This document shows, in pieces, positions 27,352-35,981 of a stretch of DNA of 64,000 bases. The number at the start of each line of letters is the position of its first letter. The stretch's first letter is position 1. Below the pieces are notes generated by a model. The model did no database searches and had not been told where the DNA came from. It saw nothing but the letters and a program-made list of their open reading frames with translations. Origin of the DNA: Sphingobacterium sp. R2. GTDB lineage: Bacteria > Bacteroidota > Bacteroidia > Sphingobacteriales > Sphingobacteriaceae. The stretch spans positions 4,030,001 through 4,094,000 of the forward strand of contig NZ_CP142884.1 of NCBI RefSeq assembly GCF_040760075.1. Reading direction: 5' to 3'. The position numbers were made by a program, and so were the translations under genes.

Positions 27352-28335
27352 ATGAAAATAAAGGCTGGATATACCAGAAAGAAAATAGGCAAGTCTTTTA
27401 AATATTTCGATATGTCCGGAACAGAAGTTTTGGATCAAAAGATTTTAGATAGAATTATGAAGTTAGTAATTCCACCCAATTGGAAGGATGTGTGGATTGC
27501 CAAAAGTGCCAAAAGCGACTTACAAGCGTTTGGGTATGACCAAAAAGAGCGTAAACAATATATTTATCATTCGAAATTTGTTGACGAAAGGCAAGCAGCA
27601 AAGTTTAGCAACATCCGCTTTATGGGGAAATACTTGCAGGAGTTGAGAAAAATCAGTACAAAACATCTTAAACGAGAGCAATGGGACATGAATAGACTGT
27701 GTGCAATTGCTTTTAAAATAATGGATAGTACACTCATACGTATCGGCAACAAACGCTACACCATCACCAATAAATCTTACGGCCTGAGTACGCTGGAAAA
27801 AAGACACGTTACTATCGCAAATAATACAATATCATTAGCATACAAAGGAAAAAAGGGAGTTTTCCAACAAAAATCATGGTCAAATAGGCAACAGGCAAAG
27901 CTATTGACGGAACTGCTAAAAATGAAAGGGAAAAGGATATTTCAGATTGATAGCGCAGATTGCGAAAGCAGCTTCTGTGGTTCCGCTTTTAATCACTATC
28001 TGCGCGAAAATTCGAAAGGGCAGATCAGCTGCAAAAGTATTCGCATTTGGGGGGCTAGCCGAGAAGCGTTTTATCAGCTTGCGCAAATCAAACCGGCGGA
28101 GGCTATCAATGCGCGAAAAAGACAGCTCAATAACGTCATTAAAAATGTTGCTGAACAACTTGGTAATACCAAGACTGTGTCACAGAAATATTATGTGCAT
28201 CCAGCAATACAGCGGGTATTTATGGAGGGACAGTTCCCAACGATTAAAAATAAATTACCCTTAGCGAAGCTGGAAGATAAACTATCCCGTTTTCTGCGGA
28301 AAAATAGTGAAGCTCGTATTGTAGCAGGCGCATAA
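27352..28335 (+). CDS. DNA topoisomerase IB
   Basis: A 327-residue poxvirus/bacterial-type topoisomerase IB that relaxes supercoils through a 3'-phosphotyrosine intermediate. The N-terminal domain includes IPPNWKDVWIAKSAKSDLQA and the catalytic domain includes DMNRLCAIAFKIMDSTLIRIG and KSYGLSTLEKRHV. The active-site Tyr lies in the C-terminal SQKYYVHPAI. Start ATG 27352 is chosen over a TTG at 27295, which lies inside the preceding short ORF. Topoisomerase IB genes often sit among stress and NHEJ genes; Ku follows 124 bp later. Confidence 0.9.
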   Translation: MKIKAGYTRKKIGKSFKYFDMSGTEVLDQKILDRIMKLVIPPNWKDVWIAKSAKSDLQAFGYDQKERKQYIYHSKFVDERQAAKFSNIRFMGKYLQELRKISTKHLKREQWDMNRLCAIAFKIMDSTLIRIGNKRYTITNKSYGLSTLEKRHVTIANNTISLAYKGKKGVFQQKSWSNRQQAKLLTELLKMKGKRIFQIDSADCESSFCGSAFNHYLRENSKGQISCKSIRIWGASREAFYQLAQIKPAEAINARKRQLNNVIKNVAEQLGNTKTVSQKYYVHPAIQRVFMEGQFPTIKNKLPLAKLEDKLSRFLRKNSEARIVAGA

Positions 28336-28339
28336 ACTC

Positions 28340-28367
28340 TGATCGTATTTATAATGTGATCGTATTT
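28340..28367 (+). repeat. Direct repeat TGATCGTATTT upstream of ku
   Basis: Two exact 11-bp copies (28340-28350, 28357-28367) with a 6-bp spacer, about 95 bp before the ku start. They form a candidate regulator site. Confidence 0.5.
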
Positions 28368-28459
28368 CTAAACAGTTGATCTGAGAAAGCTATTTCATAA
28401 AATTTCAAACCATTTCATGCGCATCAAGGTTCAGCTCATAACACTAAAAACATTAATTT

Positions 28460-29215
28460 ATGCGTGCAATTTGGACTGGAGCTATTGGTTTTGGTTTGGT
28501 CAATATCCCAATAAAATTATACAGTGCAACTGAAAGTGCCTCCTTAGATTTAGATATGCTCGATAGGAAAGATTTAGCCAATATCAAATTTAAGCGCGTA
28601 AACGAAAACACTGGCAAAGAGGTGAAATGGGACAATATTGTCAAAGGGTATTTTATAAAAGACCATTATGTTATTTTGGAAGATGCAGATTTCGAAGATG
28701 CAAGTCCAGAAAAAACAAAATTGATCAATTTGCATGCGTTTATAAAGGTAGCGGATATTGATAGTGTATATTTTGAGACACCCTATTATTTAGAACCGCA
28801 AAAAGGTGGTGAAAAGGCTTACCAACTCTTGATAAAAGCGCTCCAAAAAACAAAAATGGCCGGTTTAGGATCTTTCGTTATGCGAAACGTTGAACACCTA
28901 GCAATCATAAAGCCTTATAAAAACGCATTAGTATTGAATAAAATCCGTTATCAACAAGAGATCAGAGCGCTCGATGAACTAAAACTACCGAATAAAGTAA
29001 AAATTCAAAAAGCAGAAATGGATATGGCAACACAATTGATTGAACAACATAGCAAATCTTTTGATATTAGTAGCTATAAAAATGAATATATGGACGACCT
29101 TTTAAAAATAATTAAACAAAAAGATAAGGGTAAACGACCAACCATTCGAAAGATGAAAGTTAATCATACTAATGCGGATAATTTGCTTGCAAAACTTAAA
29201 GCTAGTTTAGGTTAA
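28460..29215 (+). CDS. ku: Ku protein of non-homologous end joining
   Basis: Bacterial Ku forms a homodimeric ring on broken DNA ends and recruits ligase LigD. The N-terminus MRAIWTGAIGFGLVNIPIKL is diagnostic. The core beta-barrel follows (YFIKDHYVILEDADFED, SVYFETPYYLEPQKGGEKAY), then GLGSFVMRNVEHLAIIKPY and a basic C-terminal tail after residue 225 (KGKRPTIRKMKVNH). At 251 residues it is normal length. LigD is not encoded in this window, so it must lie elsewhere if the pathway is complete. Confidence 0.96.
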   Translation: MRAIWTGAIGFGLVNIPIKLYSATESASLDLDMLDRKDLANIKFKRVNENTGKEVKWDNIVKGYFIKDHYVILEDADFEDASPEKTKLINLHAFIKVADIDSVYFETPYYLEPQKGGEKAYQLLIKALQKTKMAGLGSFVMRNVEHLAIIKPYKNALVLNKIRYQQEIRALDELKLPNKVKIQKAEMDMATQLIEQHSKSFDISSYKNEYMDDLLKIIKQKDKGKRPTIRKMKVNHTNADNLLAKLKASLG

Positions 29216-29371
29216 TCGAAGGATATAGCATAAAGCCACAATCAGTAAAGGGAGATCACGTATAGGATACTTTATTGCGAATACAATAGCGTTGTAAGTT
29301 CAATTGATAGTATAATATCGAAAAGATTACAATAACACGAATATTTAATTATTGAAAGAAAAGGAGGAAAT

Positions 29372-29998
29372 ATGAAAAATATCATTCCACAACAGAAAGA
29401 TGGCAAACGTTTAGATTGCTTTGAGTCGCTGGAGTTTCCAAGTGAGGCTATTGCTAATATGGCTTTTGATTTAGCGGTAGATAATCTAAAGAATGTAAAT
29501 CAGTGGTATGAGTTTTCAGCGCCTCCGGCTACAGTATTTCAACTTACTTCGGGTTACGGTATGCCCATCGAACGCTCCTTGGAATTGCATGATTACATCA
29601 GACTGGACATTCCTGGGCCCGGACTTCCATCTAGCGGTGGTTACGACTGGATAAATGTAGTTCATATTATGTCCGAGAAAACTGCGGATTATCAGATATT
29701 TGCAATCACACTGAAACCCTGCCCCGATCCAAGTCATCCAGACGATAAAAATACAGCGCACTTTTTTGAAGGAATTTCATCATCTACTTTTCTGATCGAG
29801 CAACGTAGAAACAGCTTGCTGTTTCAATATGCTGGTAGAAATGAGATCATCAACGTAGACAACGATAACGTAAGTGATAACATTCGAAATTATTTCGTCG
29901 GTTTAGCTGCTAAATTGGGTGCCTCCTATCCACAGTGGAAATCACTAATTAAAGGTATGGCTAACGTTGTAGCAAAAAAGTTTGATGTGCAACTTTAG
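29372..29998 (+). CDS. Hypothetical protein with strong ribosome-binding site
   Basis: A 208-residue soluble protein I cannot assign to a family. It has no signal peptide or membrane segment. Visible landmarks are LHDYIRLDIPGPG, SSGGYDWINVVHI and LKPCPDPSHPDDKNTAHFFE, which hint at a compact alpha/beta fold with a phage or secretion-type flavour, but this is not diagnostic. The start is preceded by AAAAGGAGGAAAT, an unusually strong Shine-Dalgarno for this phylum, so high translation is expected. It stands alone between ku and the phytochrome-like kinase. Confidence 0.6.
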   Translation: MKNIIPQQKDGKRLDCFESLEFPSEAIANMAFDLAVDNLKNVNQWYEFSAPPATVFQLTSGYGMPIERSLELHDYIRLDIPGPGLPSSGGYDWINVVHIMSEKTADYQIFAITLKPCPDPSHPDDKNTAHFFEGISSSTFLIEQRRNSLLFQYAGRNEIINVDNDNVSDNIRNYFVGLAAKLGASYPQWKSLIKGMANVVAKKFDVQL

Positions 29999-30149
29999 TT
30001 AATTTTCCCAAAAAGAATTGCTACGCTTTCTTGTATTGCGGTGGAGCATTTCAAAACTATTTTTTAATGAACTTACCATCGTAATTTTTAGCTGTATTAA
30101 AGTAATTTATACGTATATTTAGCTATATCATAAGGAATCTTGGTGCAGC

Positions 30150-32318
30150 ATGAATTATACTTATCAATCTAACAGCCAATTAGTCAATAAGCTTCAATCT
30201 TTTGGAAGTCTAGTGGTTCTAAACCGGGATTTTATGGTTGTCGGGATATCAGAATCTGCTTTACATGTGGATATTTCAAAAGAAAAGTTTCTAGGGACGA
30301 ATTTTTTTCATAGTGTAAGCAAGCTATTTGGCGAGTCATGCATCAAGGTCAAAAATGCAGTGACTGATTTTATTGATAGCCAACAATCCAGCCATATTTT
30401 AACCATTAAAGTAAATAAAGAACGTATCTATGTAAAATTGCGAAAACATGATCCATTCATTTATTTAGAATGGGAAAGACAGCACAAAAAAAACATCGCT
30501 GCCAAAAAAATTAATGAACTTAATTTTCTGCTTGATAGTATTCACCCCAACAATTGGGATCGTGTTTGTGCTGCAGTGAGCAAATTATTGAATTATGATC
30601 GAGTTTTTGTTCTACACATCCAGGAAACAGGCTATAGCACAGTGGTTGCCGAGCATACTGCGAATGGAAAATCTCATTTCAAAGGAAAGGAGTTCTCTAA
30701 AGATTTTATGCCCGAAAAAGCTTTGGAATACTATAGAAGCTATTCATATCGATATGCCCCACAAATTGAAATCGAGGGGCAAGAATTTTATTCTACGGAC
30801 GATGGTATTGATTCTCTATCGAGTTTGTTAGCTCCATTACCAGAACCTCATCGTCTCTTTTTAAAAAAAATAGGTGTGCAAAGCGCCTTGTTTTTTCGCA
30901 TTTGTATCGATGAAGACTTTTGGGGACTTGTAGTTGCACAGAACAAAGAAAAATGTTTAGTTGATCTGCAACAGCGAAAACTGTGTACATTCGCCATCCA
31001 GGCAGCAGCCAGCAAATATGAAAGCTATATCAAACAGAATCTTTTGGAAAGAACGGAACTTCTTAAAAATGCTGAAGAAGAGCTGAAAAGAAGCTTAGCT
31101 GAAAATAAGATGGTAAATTGTGCTCTCATTCAGCATATGGATATTTTAACCCAACTGGTACATGCAGATGGTTTGACAATATTCAACCAGGGTGATCTTT
31201 TTAACTATGGGCATTCCCCCCATAAAGCCCAATTTTACAAAATTATACAGTTTCTCCAAAATCATACCGATAAAGAATTCTTTAAAGATTACAATTTTCG
31301 CCTGAATCATCAGGATAAGTTTAGCGATAAACTTGAATTTGCAGGTTTAATGTATTTAAAAGTCGGTTTGGAAAATGACTATTATATCGTTTGGTTTAGA
31401 ATAGAAAACCGTAGTCAGGTGATGCAGATGATGTTGGAAAATACAAAATCTGAAAACAAAAGACTCAAAATTTGGGAGGACATACGTTACGATGTCGCCA
31501 AACCCTGGAATGATGCTGAAATCAATTTCGTTCTTCGCCTAAACCAAATCATCAAAGAATCTATTTTTGCCAAATTAAAAGAACGCCAATTACTGAATGA
31601 AGAGCTTCTCAGTTTGAATAACGAGTTGGAAATGTTTACCCATACCTTATCGCACGATTTAAAGAATCCATTGTCCATCTTAAAAATGGGAATACAATTC
31701 CTACAACAACACCCGGACAACATTGACTTAACAAAAATCAACAGATGGTATCAGAATTTCAGCCGTAGTGTTACAAATATAGAAGATATCATTAATAATA
31801 TGGTTCAAATAAGCCAACATCGCGCTAGCATTTTGGACAAAGAACCAATTCCGATGGCATACATAATACAGCGCATATTTCAAGAAAATAGTATGCTGTA
31901 CGATGTTAATAATTGCCAGCCGTGTTTTGGCAAGCTATTACCGATCTGGGGCGAAAAAAGTGCAGCATATCAAATTTTTTCAAACTTGATTATTAATGCA
32001 ATAAAATATTCAACACAATCTGATACGCCAGTAGTAACAATTGATAGTTCCCATCAAAATGACCATACGCATTATCGAATTCAGGATAACGGTATTGGAA
32101 TTCCAAGTGAACAATTGCCACATATTTACGAAATGTTCACCAGAGCCAATAATGTAGGTTCAATACCTGGTACGGGCATTGGTCTTTCACTCGTCAAAAG
32201 AATAATGGAACGGTTAGGCGGAACAATTAAAATTGAATCTGAAGTCGGGCAAGGGACTACTGTCCACCTGTATTTCCCTATTGTTGAACCATTCCCTGAA
32301 CAAATGTTGATCGATTGA
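30150..32318 (+). CDS. Phytochrome-like sensor histidine kinase lacking the bilin Cys
   Basis: A 722-residue kinase with bacteriophytochrome architecture. PAS: about 12-110 (LQSFGSLVVLNRDFMVVGIS matches the phytochrome PAS entry). GAF: about 125-295 (YDRVFVLHIQETGYSTVVAE, then EPHRLFLKKIGVQSALFF with the conserved His). PHY: about 310-490 (HADGLTIFNQGDLFNYGHSP, YIVWFRIENRSQV, then RYDVAKPWNDAEINFVLRL). Dimerisation domain: His near 502 (THTLSHDLKNPL). HATPase: about 600-715 (NLIINAIKYS, DNGIGIP, GTGIGLSLV). The N-terminus lacks the CxxEPIxxPG chromophore-binding Cys, and the GAF lacks the plant-type Cys. It may bind another ligand or sense by dimerisation. Confidence 0.85.
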   Translation: MNYTYQSNSQLVNKLQSFGSLVVLNRDFMVVGISESALHVDISKEKFLGTNFFHSVSKLFGESCIKVKNAVTDFIDSQQSSHILTIKVNKERIYVKLRKHDPFIYLEWERQHKKNIAAKKINELNFLLDSIHPNNWDRVCAAVSKLLNYDRVFVLHIQETGYSTVVAEHTANGKSHFKGKEFSKDFMPEKALEYYRSYSYRYAPQIEIEGQEFYSTDDGIDSLSSLLAPLPEPHRLFLKKIGVQSALFFRICIDEDFWGLVVAQNKEKCLVDLQQRKLCTFAIQAAASKYESYIKQNLLERTELLKNAEEELKRSLAENKMVNCALIQHMDILTQLVHADGLTIFNQGDLFNYGHSPHKAQFYKIIQFLQNHTDKEFFKDYNFRLNHQDKFSDKLEFAGLMYLKVGLENDYYIVWFRIENRSQVMQMMLENTKSENKRLKIWEDIRYDVAKPWNDAEINFVLRLNQIIKESIFAKLKERQLLNEELLSLNNELEMFTHTLSHDLKNPLSILKMGIQFLQQHPDNIDLTKINRWYQNFSRSVTNIEDIINNMVQISQHRASILDKEPIPMAYIIQRIFQENSMLYDVNNCQPCFGKLLPIWGEKSAAYQIFSNLIINAIKYSTQSDTPVVTIDSSHQNDHTHYRIQDNGIGIPSEQLPHIYEMFTRANNVGSIPGTGIGLSLVKRIMERLGGTIKIESEVGQGTTVHLYFPIVEPFPEQMLID

Positions 32319-32431
32319 TCCCTAATCTTGAATACTGAAATCTGTCAAACTATTTTCCAACAGACATTGTTTATTTATAAATAGAATAGCGTCCCTTAGT
32401 GTGGGATGCAATCAACTAAGCAAAAATCGAA

Positions 32432-32656
32432 ATGGAAGAAATATTATCACAAAGTGCAGTAGTAAAACGAGGTATTATTATTGCCTACTATTTTAGTAAC
32501 ATATGGTACGGGAAAGGATTACTTGGGAAACGAACAGCGCCGGATCCAAATGACACTGATCCTAGCGAACATCCTGAACCAGACTTAGACGAGATAGATC
32601 CCGAAGAAGAGGAAAACATCAATTATAAACATCAAAATCCAACGGACGAAAACTAA
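32432..32656 (+). CDS. Small acidic Asp/Pro/Glu-rich hypothetical protein
   Basis: A 74-residue product with a slightly hydrophobic N-terminal half and an acidic, probably disordered C-terminal half (TAPDPNDTDPSEHPEPDLDE, then IDPEEEEN). Composition and the PDP/DPSE pattern resemble the acidic protein at 25093-25410. Upstream, AAACTATTTTCC (32347-32358) also occurs before otsAB. It may be co-expressed with the phytochrome-like kinase 113 bp upstream. No function can be assigned. Confidence 0.5.
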   Translation: MEEILSQSAVVKRGIIIAYYFSNIWYGKGLLGKRTAPDPNDTDPSEHPEPDLDEIDPEEEENINYKHQNPTDEN

Positions 32657-32720
32657 AATATAGAGATGAGGATGAGAAAAATCCATACCGTGCTCAACAT
32701 GTTAAAAAACCAACTAACCC

Positions 32721-32755
32721 AAAAATACAGATTGACCATTACGTCAATCTGTATT
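32721..32755 (-). terminator. Terminator of the NarL-type regulator gene
   Basis: A 13-bp perfect stem, aatacagattgac / gtcaatctgtatt, with a 6-nt loop and a T run on the minus strand. Confidence 0.85.
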
Positions 32756-32798
32756 GGATATGACCAGTCATCAATACAGCGATGGATTGATGAAACTA

Positions 32799-33455
32799 TT
32801 AATTTAAAATACCTCGCTCGAAAGCAAATTTAACCAAATGCGCGGTATTTTTTACTCCAGCTTTGTCAATTAAGTTTTGCCTATGGCCCTCAACTGTACG
32901 CTTGCTTAAAAAAATCTTGTCTGCAATTTCAACATTGGTATACCCTTCAGCTATCAGTTTTAATACTTCAAGCTCTCGATCCGAGATGTCGAAATCTTCA
33001 TACATCTCTCCTCGCAGCTGTGTATAACTTTGTCCGGAGCTGACTTGATCCAACAATATCATGGCGATTTCTTCACTTAGATACCGACCACCAGCCGCGA
33101 TATGATTTAATCCAAATAGTAATTCGCTATAGCCAACATTTTTAACCAAATAGCCCGAAAGTCCAGATTCGAAAGCTTCAATAACATAATTGATCTGGTT
33201 AAGCATGGATAATATAACCACTTTAACCGTTTCATACTGGTTTTTTATCATCTGCAGTAGTTCCATCCCGTCCATTTCATCCATACTGATATCGGTCAAT
33301 ACAATGTCCGGGACAGGATTTGAAGCTAAGAATTGGAGCGCCTGTTTTCCATTAGAAGCCTCCCCAACAACTTCAAACCCATCTTGCGATTCCAATAGTA
33401 ATTTTATTCCGTTACGAACAACCATGTGGTCTTCAACCAATAGGATTTTTATCAT
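32799..33455 (-). CDS. NarL/LuxR family response regulator
   Basis: A 218-residue two-domain regulator with a receiver domain (about 1-120; acidic pocket VEDH, phospho-acceptor Asp in VLTDISMDEMDG, Lys in YLVKN) and a LuxR-type HTH (about 150-215; DISDRELEVLKLIAEGYTN, then IFLSKRTVEGHRQNL). It lies 10-11 bp after a degenerate HisKA_3 kinase and probably forms a unit with it. A close paralogue sits at 56184-56849 without a kinase. The receiver looks competent for phosphorylation, so the phosphate donor is probably not the adjoining protein. Confidence 0.92.
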   Translation of the reverse strand: MIKILLVEDHMVVRNGIKLLLESQDGFEVVGEASNGKQALQFLASNPVPDIVLTDISMDEMDGMELLQMIKNQYETVKVVILSMLNQINYVIEAFESGLSGYLVKNVGYSELLFGLNHIAAGGRYLSEEIAMILLDQVSSGQSYTQLRGEMYEDFDISDRELEVLKLIAEGYTNVEIADKIFLSKRTVEGHRQNLIDKAGVKNTAHLVKFAFERGILN

Positions 33456-33465
33456 TATTATCTGT

Positions 33466-34185
33466 TTAAATAGTCAATTTAATTATAATACCGGTCGTCA
33501 GCGTATCATTCATAATGCGTGCATTGTAAAGTTCAGCAATCTTTGTTAAACGCATAGGATTACTTACAGCCGGTTTTTTTGAGAATGCATCTCCCTGTCT
33601 AAAAAAGGGAGAAATTTTGATTAAGATCTCAAATTCAATCACCTGTATTGATATCGCAATAGCCTTAGCAGTTACCTCATCATTTAAATATTGAAATAAC
33701 GCCGTTATGAATTTAAATAGATGGACTTGTGTCTCGCGGTCCAACTCGCTCAAATGTGGATCAAGTAACGTATCAATTGTAAAACCAGATTGATTCTTAT
33801 AACTCCCTACCAACTCATCTACTGCATGAAAAATTCCTAAGTCATTTAAAATCGGATTATAAAGTAAAATTGCTTTATTGCGAATTTCTATAACCAACGT
33901 CCCAAGTGAATCGCGTAAACTACGTAACTCTTCGAAATCACCATAGCGATTTGTAAAATTTTGAAGTGATATACGCATTCCATAAAGCTCCTGAGCCAAT
34001 TCATCTCGGAAATACCGTCCTATTTTTCCAAGATCATCCTGTTGGTTTTTGATAATCAATTTATAGAAGTCCTCCTGACTACCATCCCATGCCTGCTTCA
34101 ATTCCGAATGATCTTCAAATCTTTCATACTGTTCTTTCGCTCCTTCCGATATGTCAAAATATATTTTTTTGTTGTCGTTCCCCAT
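33466..34185 (-). CDS. Degenerate HisKA_3-type histidine kinase (pseudo-kinase)
   Basis: A 239-residue soluble protein alignable to NarX/DesK-type kinases. In the dimerisation helix, where such kinases read ...ARELHDELGQ, this one reads GRYFRDELAQELYGMRISL, so the phospho-acceptor His is Arg. The following LLYNPILNDLGIFHAVDELV matches the family. The ATP-binding part has lost its N-box (TALFQYLNDEV in place of EALTN), and no DxGxG or GxGxG box is visible. It has no membrane segment. ATG 34185, preceded by GGAAAG, is preferred over GTG 34197. It probably serves as a binding partner or modulator of the adjacent response regulator. Confidence 0.72.
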   Translation of the reverse strand: MGNDNKKIYFDISEGAKEQYERFEDHSELKQAWDGSQEDFYKLIIKNQQDDLGKIGRYFRDELAQELYGMRISLQNFTNRYGDFEELRSLRDSLGTLVIEIRNKAILLYNPILNDLGIFHAVDELVGSYKNQSGFTIDTLLDPHLSELDRETQVHLFKFITALFQYLNDEVTAKAIAISIQVIEFEILIKISPFFRQGDAFSKKPAVSNPMRLTKIAELYNARIMNDTLTTGIIIKLTI

Positions 34186-34197
34186 ATTGCTTTCCAC

Positions 34198-34542
34198 GTC
34201 ATGTTGTACCTATAACCATCCAAATAGGGCAACAGTTTTAAAAATTAATATCTATTTCTTTAAATAAAATGTACAAATTAATACACTACGTATAAATACG
34301 TGTAAGCAGTAGATAAAAAGGGGAAATTAAACAGGAAAACACTTATTGTTTAAGCAAAATAGACAAATTAAAATACGTTGGCGACACAAAATCACAATTT
34401 AAAAATTTGATTTACAATTGTTTAAAGATAAAACATACCATAACCATGACTTAAAAATCAGTACAGCCACTATTTTTAGTACTATTTTCTAGCATCCTAA
34501 TTGCAGTAAATGCAACAAGATAGACACTTAAAATTTGATAAA
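34198..34542. other. Divergent intergenic region between pseudo-kinase and sigma paralogue B
   Basis: About 345 AT-rich bases carry both start regions. ACTATTTTC (34481-34489), 54 bp before the sigma start, resembles the motif before otsAB and the 32432 gene. I found no hairpin, repeat or additional ORF worth calling. Confidence 0.4.
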
Positions 34543-35049
34543 ATGGAAAATACAACAATCGATCAACTCTTTAAGGAAAAAAGACCTACATTAAAATATT
34601 TGGCAGCGCAATTTACAAATGATCCAGATGAGCGGGAGGACTTGGTGCAGGAAACCATGGTTAGGTCACTAGCATCTATCGAAAAGTTTCTGAAGCATCC
34701 TAAGTTGATGTCATGGCTCTATATCATTATGAAAAATACGTATATCAATCAATATACACGTAATAAACGACTGGAGAATTATAGAAGTGAATATATCAGC
34801 ACTGGCTATCGAAACGACATGGCAACAAATCGTGGAGAGAGTAATTTTGTGGCATCGGATATTCAACAGGCATTAAACAGTCTATCGAAAGACTATTACA
34901 ATGTTTTTGTAATGTTCTTAGAAGGATTTAAGTATTATGAGATCGCTGAGCATCTTCAGATTCCTGAGGGTACAGTCAAGACACGGATACATATGGCTAG
35001 AAAGTCATTGCAAAAGCAGCTCAAGATTTATTCAAAGAGCGTTGATTAG
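34543..35049 (+). CDS. ECF-like RNA polymerase sigma factor (paralogue B)
   Basis: A 168-residue sigma factor paralogous to that at 26148-26651. Shared stretches include FTNDPDE, HPKLMSWLY, IMKN.YINQY and PEGTIKTRIHM in region 4. ATG 34543 (MENTTIDQLFKEKRP) is chosen because it aligns with the start of the paralogue; an in-frame ATG at 34510 would add 11 residues with no counterpart. No anti-sigma gene adjoins it. Being divergent from the pseudo-kinase/NarL pair, it may be a target or partner of that system. Confidence 0.87.
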   Translation: MENTTIDQLFKEKRPTLKYLAAQFTNDPDEREDLVQETMVRSLASIEKFLKHPKLMSWLYIIMKNTYINQYTRNKRLENYRSEYISTGYRNDMATNRGESNFVASDIQQALNSLSKDYYNVFVMFLEGFKYYEIAEHLQIPEGTVKTRIHMARKSLQKQLKIYSKSVD

Positions 35050-35089
35050 CATAATCGATCCATTAAAAAAAACAGTTCACAAAGTAGTC

Positions 35090-35113
35090 ATGGCCAGAAG
35101 AAATTCTGGCCAT
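35090..35113 (+). terminator. Hairpin after sigma paralogue B
   Basis: A 10-bp perfect stem, atggccagaa / ttctggccat, with a GAAA tetraloop followed by a short T-rich stretch. Confidence 0.65.
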
Positions 35114-35177
35114 TTCTATAAAAACTATTCTATTATCCTATTCAATTTATTCCCGCAACCTATTCCTTCAAGTGATG

Positions 35178-35206
35178 TTTGCCGATAGGTATTTCCTATA
35201 TATTTA
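35178..35206 (+). promoter_or_regulatory. Candidate promoter of the SIMPL gene with dyad in its spacer
   Basis: TTTG (35178-35181), a 17-bp spacer and TATATTTA (35199-35206) fit the Bacteroidota promoter with one mismatch. The inverted repeat ATAGG-N5-CCTAT (35185-35199) fills the spacer. Confidence 0.4.
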
Positions 35207-35258
35207 TTATATTTAGGCAATTAGTTAATTATAAACATCATATTGAACATTAAAATGT

Positions 35259-35981
35259 ATGAAAAAGCTATTAATCTATACTTTTCTAATAGGCTTAAGC
35301 GGAAGCTTATTTTTATCTTCCTGCGGTAAAATAGCTCATGAGAATCCGAATAGAATTCGTGTAAGTGGTGAGGGAAAGATCCGAATTATGCCTGATCAAG
35401 TAACCTTGACAATCAATACGTCTTTTACAAAACCAAGGATGGTAGATGCTGTAAGAGAAACGCAAGCGACTGTCGACACAGTATTAGCATTGCTGAAAAA
35501 ATACGGAAATGACAAACAAGATATTAAAACTAGCAGTGTTTCGGCTAACAAAGATTATCAATATGTTGCCAATACCAATAAATTTGTAGGTTACCAAGCG
35601 CAGCAAACAATCGATTTCGTTTTACATGATTTATCTAAATTCACAGAATTGACAGGAAAACTATTAGAAACTAAAATAAGTGGAATTGGGTCGATATCTT
35701 TTGACCATTCTAAAGCAGACAGTATTTTGAGAGAAGCCGACCTCATTGCGTATGATGATGCTTTAAAATCTGCAAAAAAACTTGCTTCGAGGGCTGATAT
35801 TAAAATCGGGAAACTGTTGTACTTGTCCAATGATGGGACCGTGTCAAACGAATCAAATCAATATCGGACAGGAATGGCTTTAGAGACATTCAATAAGGGA
35901 TATGGTGGTGATGGCTTCAAAATTACACCAGAAGTTTTAGAATTTAAGAGAACGATATTTACGGAATTTGAAATTAAATAG
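35259..35981 (+). CDS. SIMPL domain (DUF541) lipoprotein
   Basis: A 240-residue periplasmic or outer-membrane lipoprotein with signal peptide and lipobox LSSC (Cys22). A SIMPL domain follows (about 30-235): RIRVSGEGKIRIMPDQVTLT, the characteristic VRETQATVDTVLALLKKYG, and an ISFDHSKAD segment in the second half. SIMPL proteins, such as the E. coli YggE relative, are linked to reduced oxidative stress, but the biochemical role is unsettled. It is monocistronic, downstream of sigma paralogue B. Confidence 0.85.
   Translation: MKKLLIYTFLIGLSGSLFLSSCGKIAHENPNRIRVSGEGKIRIMPDQVTLTINTSFTKPRMVDAVRETQATVDTVLALLKKYGNDKQDIKTSSVSANKDYQYVANTNKFVGYQAQQTIDFVLHDLSKFTELTGKLLETKISGIGSISFDHSKADSILREADLIAYDDALKSAKKLASRADIKIGKLLYLSNDGTVSNESNQYRTGMALETFNKGYGGDGFKITPEVLEFKRTIFTEFEIK

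Noticed and set aside
34510..34542. Earlier start for sigma paralogue B
   Set aside because: The 11 extra residues have no counterpart in the paralogue, which aligns from ATG 34543.
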